From contig NZ_CP108070.1 in NCBI RefSeq assembly GCF_036178845.1, positions 10,974,001 to 11,038,000 on the forward strand: a stretch of DNA of 64,000 nucleotides, in the 5' to 3' direction. A program made the position numbers and the translations under genes. The notes beneath the pieces were generated by a model. The model saw only the letters and a program-made list of their open reading frames with translations. It searched no databases and was not told the origin of the DNA. The stretch comes from Streptomyces sp. NBC_00271. GTDB lineage: Bacteria > Actinomycetota > Actinomycetes > Streptomycetales > Streptomycetaceae. Shown one piece after another: positions 17,403 to 25,775 of the stretch; positions within the stretch are counted from its first letter, which is position 1, and each line of letters starts with the position of its first letter.

Positions 17403-18107
17403 ATGGACGGCGCTGCGACTGTGGTGGGCGACGTGATGACCCGCCGGGTCGTTGCCCTGCGCACGGGAGCGACCTTCAAGGACATCGTGAAGACCATACG
17501 GGAGTGGCGGGTCAGTGCCCTTCCCGTGCTGGATGACGCGGGACGCGTCGTCGGTGTCGTCTCCGAGGCCGACATGCTGCCCAAGGAGGAGTACCGGCGA
17601 AGTGACCTCGACCGGTATGGCCAACTACAGCATCCCGCCGACGTGTACAAGGCCGGCGCGGTGACAGCCGGCGAGCTGATGACCGGCCCAGCCGTCACCG
17701 TGACACCCGACGCCACCCTCGCCCGCGCCGCGCGCATCATGGCACGCCACGGGGTCAAGCGGCTGCCGGTCGTCGGGCACGATGGCGTGCTCAAGGGGAT
17801 CGTCAGCCGCTCCGACCTGCTGAAGGTGTTCCTGCGGGATGACGAGGACATCGCCGAGGAGGTCCGGCGCGAGGTCGTCCAACCGCTCTTCGGTACACAC
17901 GCCGAAGTGGTCCGGGTCGAGGTGCGCGACGGTGTCGTGACGCTCTCGGGCCTGGTGCACGACACCGCGCTCGTCCCGCTCGCCGCCCTGCTGGTGCGGG
18001 GCGTCGAGGGCGTGGTGGACGTGCAGTGCGCGCTGACCGGTCCGGCGAGCCATCCGGACCCCGTCCCTGACCTGCCGGACACGCGCCGGACGTCGGCCTC
18101 CACCTGA
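17403..18107 (+). CDS. CBS-pair plus BON domain protein (paralogue 2)
   Basis: The 234-residue protein has CBS 1 (GDVMTRRVVALRTGATFKDI to VVSEADMLPKEEY), CBS 2 (TGPAVTVTPDATLARAARIM to IVSRSDLLKVF) and a BON domain (VRDGVVTLSGLVHDTALV, GVEGVVDVQCAL). A Pro/Asp-rich tail ends it. It shares the DEDIAEEVRREVV linker with paralogue 1. GGGAGG precedes the ATG. It is followed 35 bases later by an Rv1733c-like gene on the same strand, so a two-gene operon is likely, driven from the repeat at 17317. Confidence 0.87.
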   Translation: MDGAATVVGDVMTRRVVALRTGATFKDIVKTIREWRVSALPVLDDAGRVVGVVSEADMLPKEEYRRSDLDRYGQLQHPADVYKAGAVTAGELMTGPAVTVTPDATLARAARIMARHGVKRLPVVGHDGVLKGIVSRSDLLKVFLRDDEDIAEEVRREVVQPLFGTHAEVVRVEVRDGVVTLSGLVHDTALVPLAALLVRGVEGVVDVQCALTGPASHPDPVPDLPDTRRTSAST

Positions 18108-18142
18108 CGGCGGCCGACGTCCGGTGAGAGGAGGCGGCGACC

Positions 18143-18745
18143 ATGACGCAGACACCTCCCATGACGGTGAAACCCGTACGGCTGTGGCGCTGGCGACGCA
18201 ACCCGCTCCGGCGGCACAGCGATGTCGTCGAAGCGTGGATCGTGCTCGCCACCTGGATCTGTGCTCTTTCCGGCGGGACCCTGGCGGGCGCGGCCGCGGC
18301 CCAGGCGACGGACTCGGCGTTCGCCGCGCGGCAGGCTCAGGTCCACGCCGTGTCCGCCGTCCTCACCGACAACGCGGCGAGGACGGCGCTCGGCGGGAGC
18401 GGATACGACGACGGCCGGGTATGGGCGGTCGTGCGCTGGACGACAGCGGACGGAGCCGTGCACACCGACCGGGCGAAGGTGCTCCCCGGTGCTCCGGCCG
18501 GCACGGGGATCACCGTATGGACGGACCATACGGGTCGCGTCGTGTCCGCACCCGTCACGGGTGCGGCAGCCACCCTGCAGGCGGCCCTGACCGGAGCCCT
18601 CGCGGCACCCTCGGCGGGCGCCGCGGTCTGGACCGCTGGATGGGTGGTTCGCAGCCGGCTCGTCCGGCGGCGCATGGCCGCATGGGACCAGGAATGGAAG
18701 CAGGTCGGACCTCGGTGGGGGAACCTGAGCGGGGGCAAAGGCTGA
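18143..18745 (+). CDS. Rv1733c-family two-helix membrane protein
   Basis: The 200-residue protein begins with a basic stretch (LWRWRRNPLRRHSDVVEAW) typical of the Rv1733c family. A membrane helix (about 31-52, IVLATWICALSGGTLAGAAA), an extracytoplasmic domain and a second helix near residues 150-170 follow. It ends with a basic, Trp-rich tail (RRMAAWDQEWKQVGPRW). Rv1733c is a DosR-induced antigen of unknown function. GAGGAGG lies ahead of the ATG. A paralogue is at 41020 and a fragment at 3620. Confidence 0.85.
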   Translation: MTQTPPMTVKPVRLWRWRRNPLRRHSDVVEAWIVLATWICALSGGTLAGAAAAQATDSAFAARQAQVHAVSAVLTDNAARTALGGSGYDDGRVWAVVRWTTADGAVHTDRAKVLPGAPAGTGITVWTDHTGRVVSAPVTGAAATLQAALTGALAAPSAGAAVWTAGWVVRSRLVRRRMAAWDQEWKQVGPRWGNLSGGKG

Positions 18746-18822
18746 ACGCCGAGCCCGTACGGACAACAGGCCGGCCGCCAACAACCTCGATTGCCAGGGC
18801 GGCTGTTCTCGTCGCGAGAGTG

Positions 18823-19473
18823 CTACCCGTCGGCGGCGGTGAGCCGGCAGTCCACACCCACCACTCCCTCGACGCCCCGCACGAGACGGACGGCAAGCGG
18901 AATGCGGGCGGCGTCCGTAACTCGTCCGGTCAGGGTCGCGACGCCTTCGGTGACCATGATGTGCACGGGCTCGACCGGGGCGGGGAAGAGGACGTCCACG
19001 ATGTCGCGCCGGATCTCGTCGGCGAGATGGTTGTCCGGGCGCAGGAACACCTTGAGCAGGTCCCCGCGGCTGACGACGCCTTCCAGAACGCCCTCGGCGT
19101 TCACGACGGGCAGACGTTTCACATGCCGCAGGGCCATGATGCGTGCGGCCTCGGCGAGCGTGGCGTCGGCGTGGACGGTGACGGCGGGGGTGCTCATCAG
19201 CTCCTCCGCGCTCACCGCCCCGGCCTTGGCCAGGTCGGACAGCCGTTGCAGCTGGGTGAACCGGTCCGGGTCGCTGTCCCGGAACTCCTCCTTGGGCAGC
19301 AGATCGGCCTCGGAAACCACTCCGATCACCCGGCCGTCGCCCTCCAGCACGGGAAGGGCGCTGACCTGCCACTGCTCCATGCGCTCGACGACGTCCTTGA
19401 ACAGTGCCTTGCGGCCCACCGCGACGACGGCACGTGTCATCACGTCACTCACCCGGTGCGGGCTGCTGTCCAT
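18823..19473 (-). CDS. CBS-pair plus BON domain protein (paralogue 3)
   Basis: The 216-residue protein starts MDSSPHRVSDVMTRAVVAVG after a strong AGGAGG. It has two CBS motifs (VVSEADLLPKEEF; STPAVTVHADATLAEAARIM to VVSRGDLLKVF) and a BON domain (VTEGVATLTGRVTDAARIP, GVEGVVGVDCRL). It converges with the Rv1733c gene and lies downstream of the cyclic-nucleotide-binding gene on the same strand with 26 bases between. The two are therefore probably one operon controlled from the repeat at 20040. Confidence 0.87.
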   Translation of the reverse strand: MDSSPHRVSDVMTRAVVAVGRKALFKDVVERMEQWQVSALPVLEGDGRVIGVVSEADLLPKEEFRDSDPDRFTQLQRLSDLAKAGAVSAEELMSTPAVTVHADATLAEAARIMALRHVKRLPVVNAEGVLEGVVSRGDLLKVFLRPDNHLADEIRRDIVDVLFPAPVEPVHIMVTEGVATLTGRVTDAARIPLAVRLVRGVEGVVGVDCRLTAADG

Positions 19474-19499
19474 GCTGTCCTCCTTCTGAGGCCGGGCGG

Positions 19500-19976
19500 T
19501 CACGTCAGGCCACGGCTGCCGTAGGGGGCGTAGAGGTCGAGCAACCGGACCCGGGAGGCGTGCAGCCGCTGGGCGACCACACGGCCGACCCAGACAGCGA
19601 TCGCCCGGCCGAACTCGGCGTCCTCGGCGCACATCGCCCGGACCGCCTCGGCGTCGAACTCCCAGGCCCGCACCGGGCTCATCGCCTCGGCGCCCAGCTG
19701 CCAGAGGTATGGCGGGAAATGCCAGGACCAGCCGACCAGTTCGCCGTGACCGAGCGACTCGATGACGGCGGGACGGCGGCCGGGCACGTACAGGTCGAGG
19801 GCGACGGTGCCGGTCTGCACGATCCAGAAGCGATCGGCGCGCCGACCCTCCTCGAACAGGCGACTGCCCGCATCGAAGGAGACCTCGCGGGCAAGGCGCA
19901 TCAGGCGGTCGCGGTGCTCGGTACGCAAGGCCGTGGTCATGGTGGTGGCGGAAGTCATCACACCGGTTCCCTTCAT
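19500..19976 (-). CDS. Cyclic nucleotide-binding domain protein without DNA-binding domain
   Basis: The 158-residue protein is a lone CRP-type beta-roll: RLAREVSFDAGSRLFEEGRR, ADRFWIVQTGTVALDLYVPG, ESLGHGELVGWSW. The usual phosphate-binding cassette (GE-L-x-x-RSA) is altered to GELVGWSWHFPPY, as in GcvR-like small cNMP-fold proteins, so nucleotide binding is doubtful. There is no helix-turn-helix, and it may act by protein contact. ATG 19976 is used; ATG 19958 is also plausible. Confidence 0.78.
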   Translation of the reverse strand: MKGTGVMTSATTMTTALRTEHRDRLMRLAREVSFDAGSRLFEEGRRADRFWIVQTGTVALDLYVPGRRPAVIESLGHGELVGWSWHFPPYLWQLGAEAMSPVRAWEFDAEAVRAMCAEDAEFGRAIAVWVGRVVAQRLHASRVRLLDLYAPYGSRGLT

Positions 19977-20039
19977 GGTCTCTGCTTCCAGCGTGACCGC
20001 GGACAGACCCCGCCACCACAGGCCGCTCGGATCCGATCA

Positions 20040-20053
20040 GGGCCCTTCGGCCC
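20040..20053. promoter_or_regulatory. DosR-like inverted repeat GGGCC-CTTC-GGCCC
   Basis: Perfect 5+5 repeat, 63 bases upstream of the minus-strand cyclic-nucleotide-binding gene. Confidence 0.6.
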
Positions 20054-20769
20054 CTGCGAGCCGGCATCGCCGCCCCCACGCTGGAGGCACCCGACTGGAG
20101 GGCAGTCACCATGAGCGTCTCCACGAGCATCGCGGTCGGCGACCCGTTCCAGCACGATGCAAGTGTCGGGCGGGCGGTATTTTCCCGCCACTCTCCCGCC
20201 TGCGCGGGCGGGCGCTGAAGAAGCCCTTCCCACCCCGCACCGTCCTTGCGCAGTGCGACCTCGATCCGGGCGGCTGATCAGACTGTGGAACCGCACCGAG
20301 CTGACGGTGGTTCTGAAGGCGGTGTACCCCCACCCGAGCCACCCCGGCCGCATCCACCGTCTGGAATGGGACGCCGCCGACCGGCCCAGGGCGCTACGCC
20401 GTCGCGGTCGCCGGCACCTTGCTCGGACCAGGTCTGTCACCGTCTGTCGCCGCCGCGGGGGATGTCCTCGTCGCACGGCGCGAGGACGGGATCGTCCGGC
20501 ACCGGGTCGCCGCGGCACGCGCAGCGACCGACGCGGCCACGGCATGACGAGACGGGAAGGGCCATCCGCTTCTCGCGGATCCGGATTGCGCGGTGCGCGG
20601 CTGCGGGCCGCTTCTCCGCGTCTCCAACGGGTCCTTCCCGCCACCACCAGCACATCACGTTCTACCGCCGGTGCAACAGTGCCGTTCGGCCCTAATCCTG
20701 CTGCACACACAAGGAGTCGACACCGCGACCACGGCGATTCCCCGCTCCGCAACACAGCCATTCGGCGGG

Positions 20770-20855
20770 TCCGGCCCGCGCTGCTCACGTTCCTCGGCGG
20801 TGTCGGCACGGTCACGGGCAGCGAGTTCTTGGTCGAGAGTGACCATGCGCGGAAC
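20770..20855 (+). pseudogene. N-terminal fragment of an MBL-fold (beta-CASP-type) hydrolase
   Basis: The translation [20 protein letters not shown], then VESDHAR, is the hallmark start of MBL-fold RNA-exonuclease-like proteins ([18 protein letters not shown]). The HxHxDH metal-binding motif that should follow about 30 residues later is absent. Only the first strands survive. Confidence 0.6.
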
Positions 20856-20970
20856 CCTCAGCCGGCAGAGGCCGCCCCGACGGCGTCCGCAGGTCCTGAG
20901 GACCGGGCCCGCGAGGAGTGCGGGGGCGCGTGTCCACACGGCCGGTCTCCTTCGAATTGTGGGGACCGGG

Positions 20971-21130
20971 TCAGCGCAGTCGGCGCAGATACGGGTCGTG
21001 GGCGTGGCGCGGGAGGAGCCGGGCGCGGGCGTCGAGTGTCGTGACCCCCGTGCGGCACGGCGAGCACTGGGTCGAGGTCGGCATCGGTCAGCTGAGGCAG
21101 GTCTGAGGCCATCCGCGAGAGTCGGTGCAC
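20971..21130 (-). pseudogene. C-terminal fragment of an ADP-forming acyl-CoA synthetase
   Basis: On the minus strand one frame gives ASDLPQLTDADLDPVLAVPH. A shifted frame continues [20 protein letters not shown] and ends LRRLR-stop at 20971. This is the conserved end of GNAT-linked, ATP-grasp acetate-CoA ligases (DLPQLxDxDLNPVLA...DARVRL...PYLRRL). The rest of the roughly 900-residue protein is missing. Such acetyltransferase/synthetase proteins are frequent in dormancy clusters. Confidence 0.55.
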
Positions 21131-21385
21131 TCGGCCGGCGAGAAGTAGCTCTCCTCCTGTGTGAAGTGCGGGCGGAGGACGGTGTGCGGCGCGAGCGAGG
21201 GGTCGGGCGGGCCGCCGGGGCCCGGCTCGACGCCCGGCTCGTCATATCCCGCCTGTCCCATCCCACGCGAAGGGCTGCGTGATCGTCCTCGGTGACGAGC
21301 ACCCTTGGCCGCCCGGTCGAGCTGCCACTTGCGGCTCACGTGCTCCCAGGGCAGCAGATCCTGTTCATCCACCTCTCGGCGATGA

Positions 21386-21399
21386 GGGCCCATCGGTCC
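21386..21399. promoter_or_regulatory. DosR-like inverted repeat variant GGGCC-CATC-GGTCC
   Basis: One mismatch from the symmetric form (T in the right half, followed by a further C). It lies 124 bases upstream of the SHOCT gene start. Confidence 0.4.
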
Positions 21400-21523
21400 C
21401 TTGCATTGGCCTCACCGGCTCATGACGTGCTGCACGGTCTGGGCGAGCGTGAGAAGCAGACACTTCGAAAGCCGCAGGCACCGGCCCCTGGCTCGCGGTG
21501 TTCCTGGAGGGAGATGAGTCACC

Positions 21524-21814
21524 GTGATGTTCTGGTACGACCACAATGTCGGCGGATGGGGCTGGTTCGCCATGTCCGCCGGCACGATCCTCTTCTGGGC
21601 CCTGATCATCACCTTCGGCGTCCTCCTGTACCGCGCCCTGGCGAAGCCGGGAAGGAGCAGTGACCGTTCCGACGCCCGGCCTCCTGGGCCGTCGCCCGAG
21701 CAGTTCCTGGCAGAACGCTTCGCCCGGGGAGAGATCGACGAGGACGAATACCACCGCCGTCTGACCGTTTTGCGGGAGACCACTGGATGCGGGCCCCGGC
21801 CCAGCCAACGCTGA
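21524..21814 (+). CDS. SHOCT-domain membrane protein (paralogue 2)
   Basis: The 96-residue protein has one membrane helix (about residues 13-37, GWFAMSAGTILFWALIITFG) and a C-terminal SHOCT motif (EQFLAERFARGEIDEDEYHR). It closely parallels the protein at 7208. GTG 21524 and ATG 21527 are both usable; GGAGGG lies about 12 bases upstream, a little long. The CBS gene follows 16 bases after the stop, suggesting an operon. Confidence 0.78.
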   Translation: MMFWYDHNVGGWGWFAMSAGTILFWALIITFGVLLYRALAKPGRSSDRSDARPPGPSPEQFLAERFARGEIDEDEYHRRLTVLRETTGCGPRPSQR

Positions 21815-21830
21815 CCGGAAGGAGGCAGTC

Positions 21831-22328
21831 GTGGACGAGGGGCTGTCTGTGGGTGCCCTGATGAACGAGGCGCCGTACTCGATCAGCGAGGACGAGACGC
21901 TGCTGTTGGCCTGGGAGGTGGTAGAGCGGTCCGGGCAGCGTCATCTGCCGGTGATCCGCCAGGACGGCTGCTGCGCCGGTGTGCTGGACCGCGCCGAGCT
22001 CGCCGTCGCCTGCGCGGACCCCGCGGTGACGTTGTCCTGCCGGACGGTGCGCGACCTCGTGCACCGGCGCCGCACGGTCACGGTCCATCCGGAGGAGTCG
22101 ACGCTCCGCGCTGCAGCCGTGATGACGGAGGAACACCTGGACGCGCTGCCGGTCACCGACCCGCAAGGCCGACTGACCGGCCTGCTCACGGCGCAGGACT
22201 ACGTGGCCGCCGCTGCTGGTCTGCACGAGCACACTGAGTCGGCGCAGGAGACGCCGCACGCACGGCCTACGCTGCCCAGGCTGCCACCTCGTCGAAGGGA
22301 GCGGGAACACGGTATTCCCATCCCTTGA
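21831..22328 (+). CDS. CBS-pair protein without BON domain
   Basis: The 165-residue protein is one CBS pair: VGALMNEAPYSISEDETLLL to RDGCCAGVLDRAEL-type sequence, and VRDLVHRRRTVTVHPEESTL to LTGLLTAQDYVAA. A basic Pro/Arg-rich tail may be partly read into debris of the neighbouring insertion sequence. The GTG start has AAGGAGG seven bases upstream. CBS pairs usually sense adenylates; the effector domain here is missing, so it may regulate a partner in trans. Confidence 0.8.
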   Translation: MDEGLSVGALMNEAPYSISEDETLLLAWEVVERSGQRHLPVIRQDGCCAGVLDRAELAVACADPAVTLSCRTVRDLVHRRRTVTVHPEESTLRAAAVMTEEHLDALPVTDPQGRLTGLLTAQDYVAAAAGLHEHTESAQETPHARPTLPRLPPRRREREHGIPIP

Positions 22329-22329
22329 A

Positions 22330-23090
22330 GGTGCGCGCCGATCCCATTCAGAGGTTCTCCCGGTGTTTCGGTGGGCAGCGCGCACAGAGGGCAGGCGTTG
22401 ATTGTCCTCGTGGGGGCTGGTTGGGACGTCTGGTTGTAGCCAGTGCCGAGAGCACTTCGGCAAGACGGACGCGGTGCCGGCCGCCTGCCCCTGCTGCGCC
22501 GAGCGTCGTACTTTGCCGTGGTGCGAGTCATGTCCAGGGTCACCTCCGCCGATCGGTCGGGGCTGCTGAGTCCTTCGCCAGAGTGAGGCCTCCGGGTGAG
22601 GCTGGAGCCACGGACGGCCGACAGGCGGACAGACTCGCACCTTCTGCAACACGGGAACGAACTGCGGGCTGTCGGCGGCCTGTCCTGCGGTCAGGACGAG
22701 CGTCAACGGACGGCACTTTCGGTCCGCGGCGAGATGAACCTTGCTCGTCAGCGTCCATGACCTCCTTGCCGATGCACATCCCGGCGGCGTCGTGATGGGC
22801 GCGGGCGGTGGTGGAGTCCACCGCTGACCAGGGACAGATCCGTCCTCCTCTGGCGGGCGGCCTCGGCGATCACGCCTTCCGGCAATGCGGTGAAGACGCC
22901 GGCATCCCTCCAGACCCGGAAGCGGCTGTGGACCGTCGCCCACGGACCGAACTCACCCGGCATCTCCCGCCACCGACTGGTGCGCAACCGCCAGACCCCC
23001 CTCGAACTGCTTCCGGCAGCCGCTCGGGGTACGGGCCGTATTCACCTCTCGGCAGGAACGGCTCGATCAACTTCGATTGCTTGTGGGTGA
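22330..23090 (-). pseudogene. Degenerate IS5-family transposase
   Basis: Minus-strand pieces in several frames read KLIEPFLPRGEYGPYPERLP, SRWREMPGEFGPWATVHSRF, RVWRDAGVFTALPEG, VDSTTARAHHDAAGMCIGKE and LTSKVHLAADRKCRPLTLVL. This is the order of an IS5-type transposase. Multiple frameshifts and the lack of the last catalytic region make it inactive. It separates the CBS gene from the lipoprotein gene. Confidence 0.7.
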
Positions 23091-23193
23091 GTTGCCTGCC
23101 ACAGCCACAGTCTCCAGGGTTTGCGGAAGGGGAGTACGAGGTGGCAGCGGAATCGGGGAAGCCGCTCCGAGGCCATGATCCACTTTGCCGAAA

Positions 23194-23991
23194 CTACCGT
23201 TGGCTGGTGGCGATGTAGGTGCCGTGCCAGGTGTGGTACCAGACCTGGCCGGTGGAGGCATTGACCGACAGCATGCCAGTGATCTTCCCGTCCCGCATGG
23301 TGTGCAGGGTGTAGTAGCCGGGGTAGGGCTCCGGGGCGCCCGCGGTCAGTGTGTTGCCGTGGTCGCGGAGCCACTGCTGGGCGATGCTCCGGGCCTGTGT
23401 GGCCGAGACCCGGGCCTGGCTTCGGCTGCCGTAGTGCATGCCGTAGTCGGTGTTCCACATCATCGCGGGCCCGTACTCGATCTGTACGGCCCCGTCGGTG
23501 GGGTTGACCAGGGCCTCGGTGGCCGGGTGGCCGTCGGCGGTCCGCAGTTCGGCGTAGAAGTTGCGGGAGAACTGCATGATCTCGCCGACCCGGAGGCCGA
23601 GCCGGTCGGCGAACGCCGTCGCCCGCTGGCGGGCCTGGTCGAGGGTCTGTACCCGGGTGCCGTTGCCTGGCAGCCACCAGTTGCCCATCATGCCGTTGCC
23701 CATCATGCCGGGCCCCCATGAGCCCCCGCCGCCGCCCATCATGCTGGAACCCGAATTTCCGTTCCACATGTCCGGTCCCCACCCGCTGGTCGGCCCGGCC
23801 GGAGAGGGAGTGCCGTCGGGAACGGTCGGTGTGCCGCCGCCCGGCACGGTGGGGCCGACCGAGACGGCGGGCGGAGGACTGGCGGGCACACCGATGGAGG
23901 TGCTGCCGTTCCCGCCACACCCGCCGATGGCCACGGCGCCCGCCAGGGCCAGGGCCGCCGCGGCGGCGACACGTGCATTTCTACGGATCAT
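23194..23991 (-). CDS. Met/Gly-rich PepSY-like lipoprotein
   Basis: The 265-residue protein has a signal peptide with lipobox (LALAGAVAIGGC). A Pro/Gly/Ser-rich linker and a Met-Gly-Trp stretch (GGGGGSWGPGMMGNGMMGNW, with MW motifs before it) follow. The C-terminal half resembles PepSY domains (ATQARSIAQQWLRDHGN, GYYTLHTMRDGKITGMLSVN, GQVWYHTWHGTY). The Met cluster could bind Cu(I), which would match the multicopper oxidase, but this is inference. The ATG is preceded by GAGG. A perfect DosR-like repeat lies about 100 bases upstream. Confidence 0.75.
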   Translation of the reverse strand: MIRRNARVAAAAALALAGAVAIGGCGGNGSTSIGVPASPPPAVSVGPTVPGGGTPTVPDGTPSPAGPTSGWGPDMWNGNSGSSMMGGGGGSWGPGMMGNGMMGNWWLPGNGTRVQTLDQARQRATAFADRLGLRVGEIMQFSRNFYAELRTADGHPATEALVNPTDGAVQIEYGPAMMWNTDYGMHYGSRSQARVSATQARSIAQQWLRDHGNTLTAGAPEPYPGYYTLHTMRDGKITGMLSVNASTGQVWYHTWHGTYIATSQR

Positions 23992-24090
23992 GATCCTCAC
24001 CTCTGCGGTCGGGTTCCCGTCGACGACCGCCGGACCGGGGCCGCCGACTGTCTGGTTTCCAGCCTTCCGCGGGCAGGTGGCCGGCGTCGT

Positions 24091-24104
24091 GGGCCGTTCG
24101 GCCC
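24091..24104. promoter_or_regulatory. DosR-like inverted repeat GGGCC-GTTC-GGCCC
   Basis: Perfect repeat embedded in a 16-base palindrome (T...A flanks), 99 bases upstream of the minus-strand lipoprotein gene. Confidence 0.6.
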
Positions 24105-24549
24105 ACACCCGCCGACGACCGGCACACGAGTTCCGTCACCATGCATCGGATGCGGCACACCAGCGCGAGGAGGACCACGACGACTGGAGCCGCTGGGCGG
24201 TCGACGACGCGACGGCGAGGGCCTGCCGTTGGGGTCAGGCCGCAGGCAAGTGCGCTGGGTGCTGTCCGGCCGGAGTGCGCGGGGTCTGGCAGGTACGGCG
24301 TGAGCGCGGGTCGACGGCCGGGCGCGGGACACCGGGTGTCTCCCGCCGGATCGGCAGAGCACTCGACGGGCCGGCCGGGCAGACCCGCGAGCATCTCGCC
24401 CGTGACCTGCCGACCGCGGGGCCGGAGCAGTTGCGTGGGCTGGAGGGGTGGTCGCAGCTGTACGGCCACCCCTGCCCAGCAGGCCGAAACGACCCCATGC
24501 CTGCCGAAAGCCTCATCCGCCGTGGCGGAGGCGGTGTGGGGGATGCGCG

Positions 24550-24577
24550 GGGGCTCGGGCACTCGACGACGAGCCCC
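24550..24577 (-). terminator. Putative terminator hairpin after the site-2 protease gene
   Basis: GGGGCTCG and CGAGCCCC form an 8-base stem with a 12-base loop, 29 bases beyond the stop of the minus-strand protease gene. There is no clear U-tract, as is common in high-GC genomes. Confidence 0.4.
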
Positions 24578-24605
24578 ACCGCGCCGATGGCGCCGCACCC
24601 CTGAG

Positions 24606-25757
24606 TCACCCCGGCAGCTGACCGAGGGAGCGCCGTGTGGCGTCGCTCAGCGTGTGCTGCTGGAGCAGTCGCATCAGGTCGTGCGGGGTGACGATTCCCA
24701 CGAGGCGCCCGCCGTCGACGACCAGGATCCGCATCGCGGTCTGCGTGTGCACCCGTGAGAGAACGTCGTTGAGCAGTTCGTCCGGGGCGGCCAGGGTGAG
24801 TTGCGACAGGGGCGTGGCCACGTCGCGTACGCGCACCGTCGCCCGGCTGTCGGTCGGCACGGTGGCGATGGTGCGCATCTGGACGATCCCGGTGGGGCGG
24901 GCGTCCAGGTCGAGCAACGGTATCGCCGAGTGACGGGCTCGCAGCGCGACCTCGTCGATGAACCGGTCCACGGTCAGCCAGTCGGATGCCGTGGTCACCG
25001 GACTGGACATGGCCTCGGACACCCGCACTCCGCGCAGCACCGTGGTGAGGACGGCCCGTTGTCGTTCGGCGCCGGCGGTGACGGCGATGAACAGGCCGAT
25101 GAAGGCCAGCCACAGACCGCCGGTCGCCCCGCGCAGCAAGGCCAGCCAGCCGACGGCCATCAGCAGCATCCCGACGACCTGGCCGCCCCGATCGGCCGCC
25201 AGCTCGGCGCGGTCGCGCTCCCCGGTGCGCCACCACAGAGCGGCGTGCAGTACGCGGCCCCCGTCGAGCGGCACGGCGGGCAGCAGGTTGAGCACACCGA
25301 GCAGCAGGTTGGCCCAGCCCAGCCAGACGAGGAGGGCCGCGGGTACCGCCCAGCCGGAGACGCTGTGCAGGCCCGCTCCCGCGGCGAGGGCGACGCCACC
25401 GACGAGGAGGCTGGTCATGGGTCCGCTCGCGGCCACCGCCAGCGCCACCGGGGCGGTGCCGGGCTTACCGGTGCGGGTCATTCCGCCCATGGCCCAGAGG
25501 GTCACGTCCTCCACCGGGACGTTGTTCCTGCGGGCGGTGGCCGCGTGCGTGGCCTCGTGCAGCAGCAGGCTCGCCACCAGCAGCACGGCACCGGCCAGGC
25601 TCATGAACGTGTACACGATGGTCGACCGGCCGGGAAGCCACGCGGGCAGCGTGTCGTGCCCGAGACCGTATGCGATCAGAACCACCAGCAGCGGCACACT
25701 CCAGTGCATGCGCAGCGGCACCCCGAACACCCGGCCGATCTGGAACGAACCCTTCAT
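24606..25757 (-). CDS. Site-2 protease (M50) with C-terminal CBS pair, Rip3-like
   Basis: The 383-residue membrane protease has helices in the first 230 residues. The zinc motif is HEATH (residues 67-71), and the third ligand is in NLLPAVPLDGGRVL (Asp165). A CBS pair occupies about 245-375 (VSEAMSSPVTTASDWLTVDR, MRILVVDGGRLVGIVTPHDL). This architecture is that of Rv2625c/Rip3, a DosR-regulated intramembrane protease of M. tuberculosis; its substrate is unknown. It lies 18 bases downstream of a CBS-BON gene on the same strand, so the pair is likely one operon. Confidence 0.9.
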   Translation of the reverse strand: MKGSFQIGRVFGVPLRMHWSVPLLVVLIAYGLGHDTLPAWLPGRSTIVYTFMSLAGAVLLVASLLLHEATHAATARRNNVPVEDVTLWAMGGMTRTGKPGTAPVALAVAASGPMTSLLVGGVALAAGAGLHSVSGWAVPAALLVWLGWANLLLGVLNLLPAVPLDGGRVLHAALWWRTGERDRAELAADRGGQVVGMLLMAVGWLALLRGATGGLWLAFIGLFIAVTAGAERQRAVLTTVLRGVRVSEAMSSPVTTASDWLTVDRFIDEVALRARHSAIPLLDLDARPTGIVQMRTIATVPTDSRATVRVRDVATPLSQLTLAAPDELLNDVLSRVHTQTAMRILVVDGGRLVGIVTPHDLMRLLQQHTLSDATRRSLGQLPG

Positions 25758-25775
25758 GGGTGCCGCCGCCCTCGG

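Larger units (their letters stand above)
19977..21523. other. Gene graveyard, about 1.5 kb
   Basis: No intact gene is supported. The stretch holds a DosR-like repeat next to the cNMP gene and a short open frame from ATG 20111. [20 protein letters not shown] C-terminal piece of unknown family ends at about 20547. It also contains an MBL-fold N-terminus, an acyl-CoA synthetase C-terminus and a second repeat at 21386. These pieces point to repeated deletion in this spot. Confidence 0.6.
23992..24605. other. Spacer between the lipoprotein and protease genes
   Basis: This holds the repeat at 24091 and a hairpin at 24550-24577. A long plus-strand open frame reads DWSRWAVDDATARACRWGQA and onward, but it has no family resemblance I recognise and no ribosome binding site. 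I do not call a gene here. Confidence 0.5.

Noticed and set aside
14979..17624. A minus-strand open frame of about 880 codons opposite the GAF kinase
   Set aside because: Composition is that of an antisense shadow (runs of Arg, Pro, Gly, His) and the plus strand carries clear kinase motifs. Only a short PPDK-like piece near 15268-15343 is meaningful.
20111..20547. Short ORF from ATG 20111 and the [20 protein letters not shown] segment near 20547
   Set aside because: These could be parts of one broken gene, but the frames do not join and I cannot name a family, so they are only mentioned as debris.
24141..24600. Plus-strand open frame reading DWSRWAVDDATARACRWGQA and onward
   Set aside because: There is no ribosome binding site and no motif I recognise. 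It overlaps the regulatory region of the lipoprotein gene.
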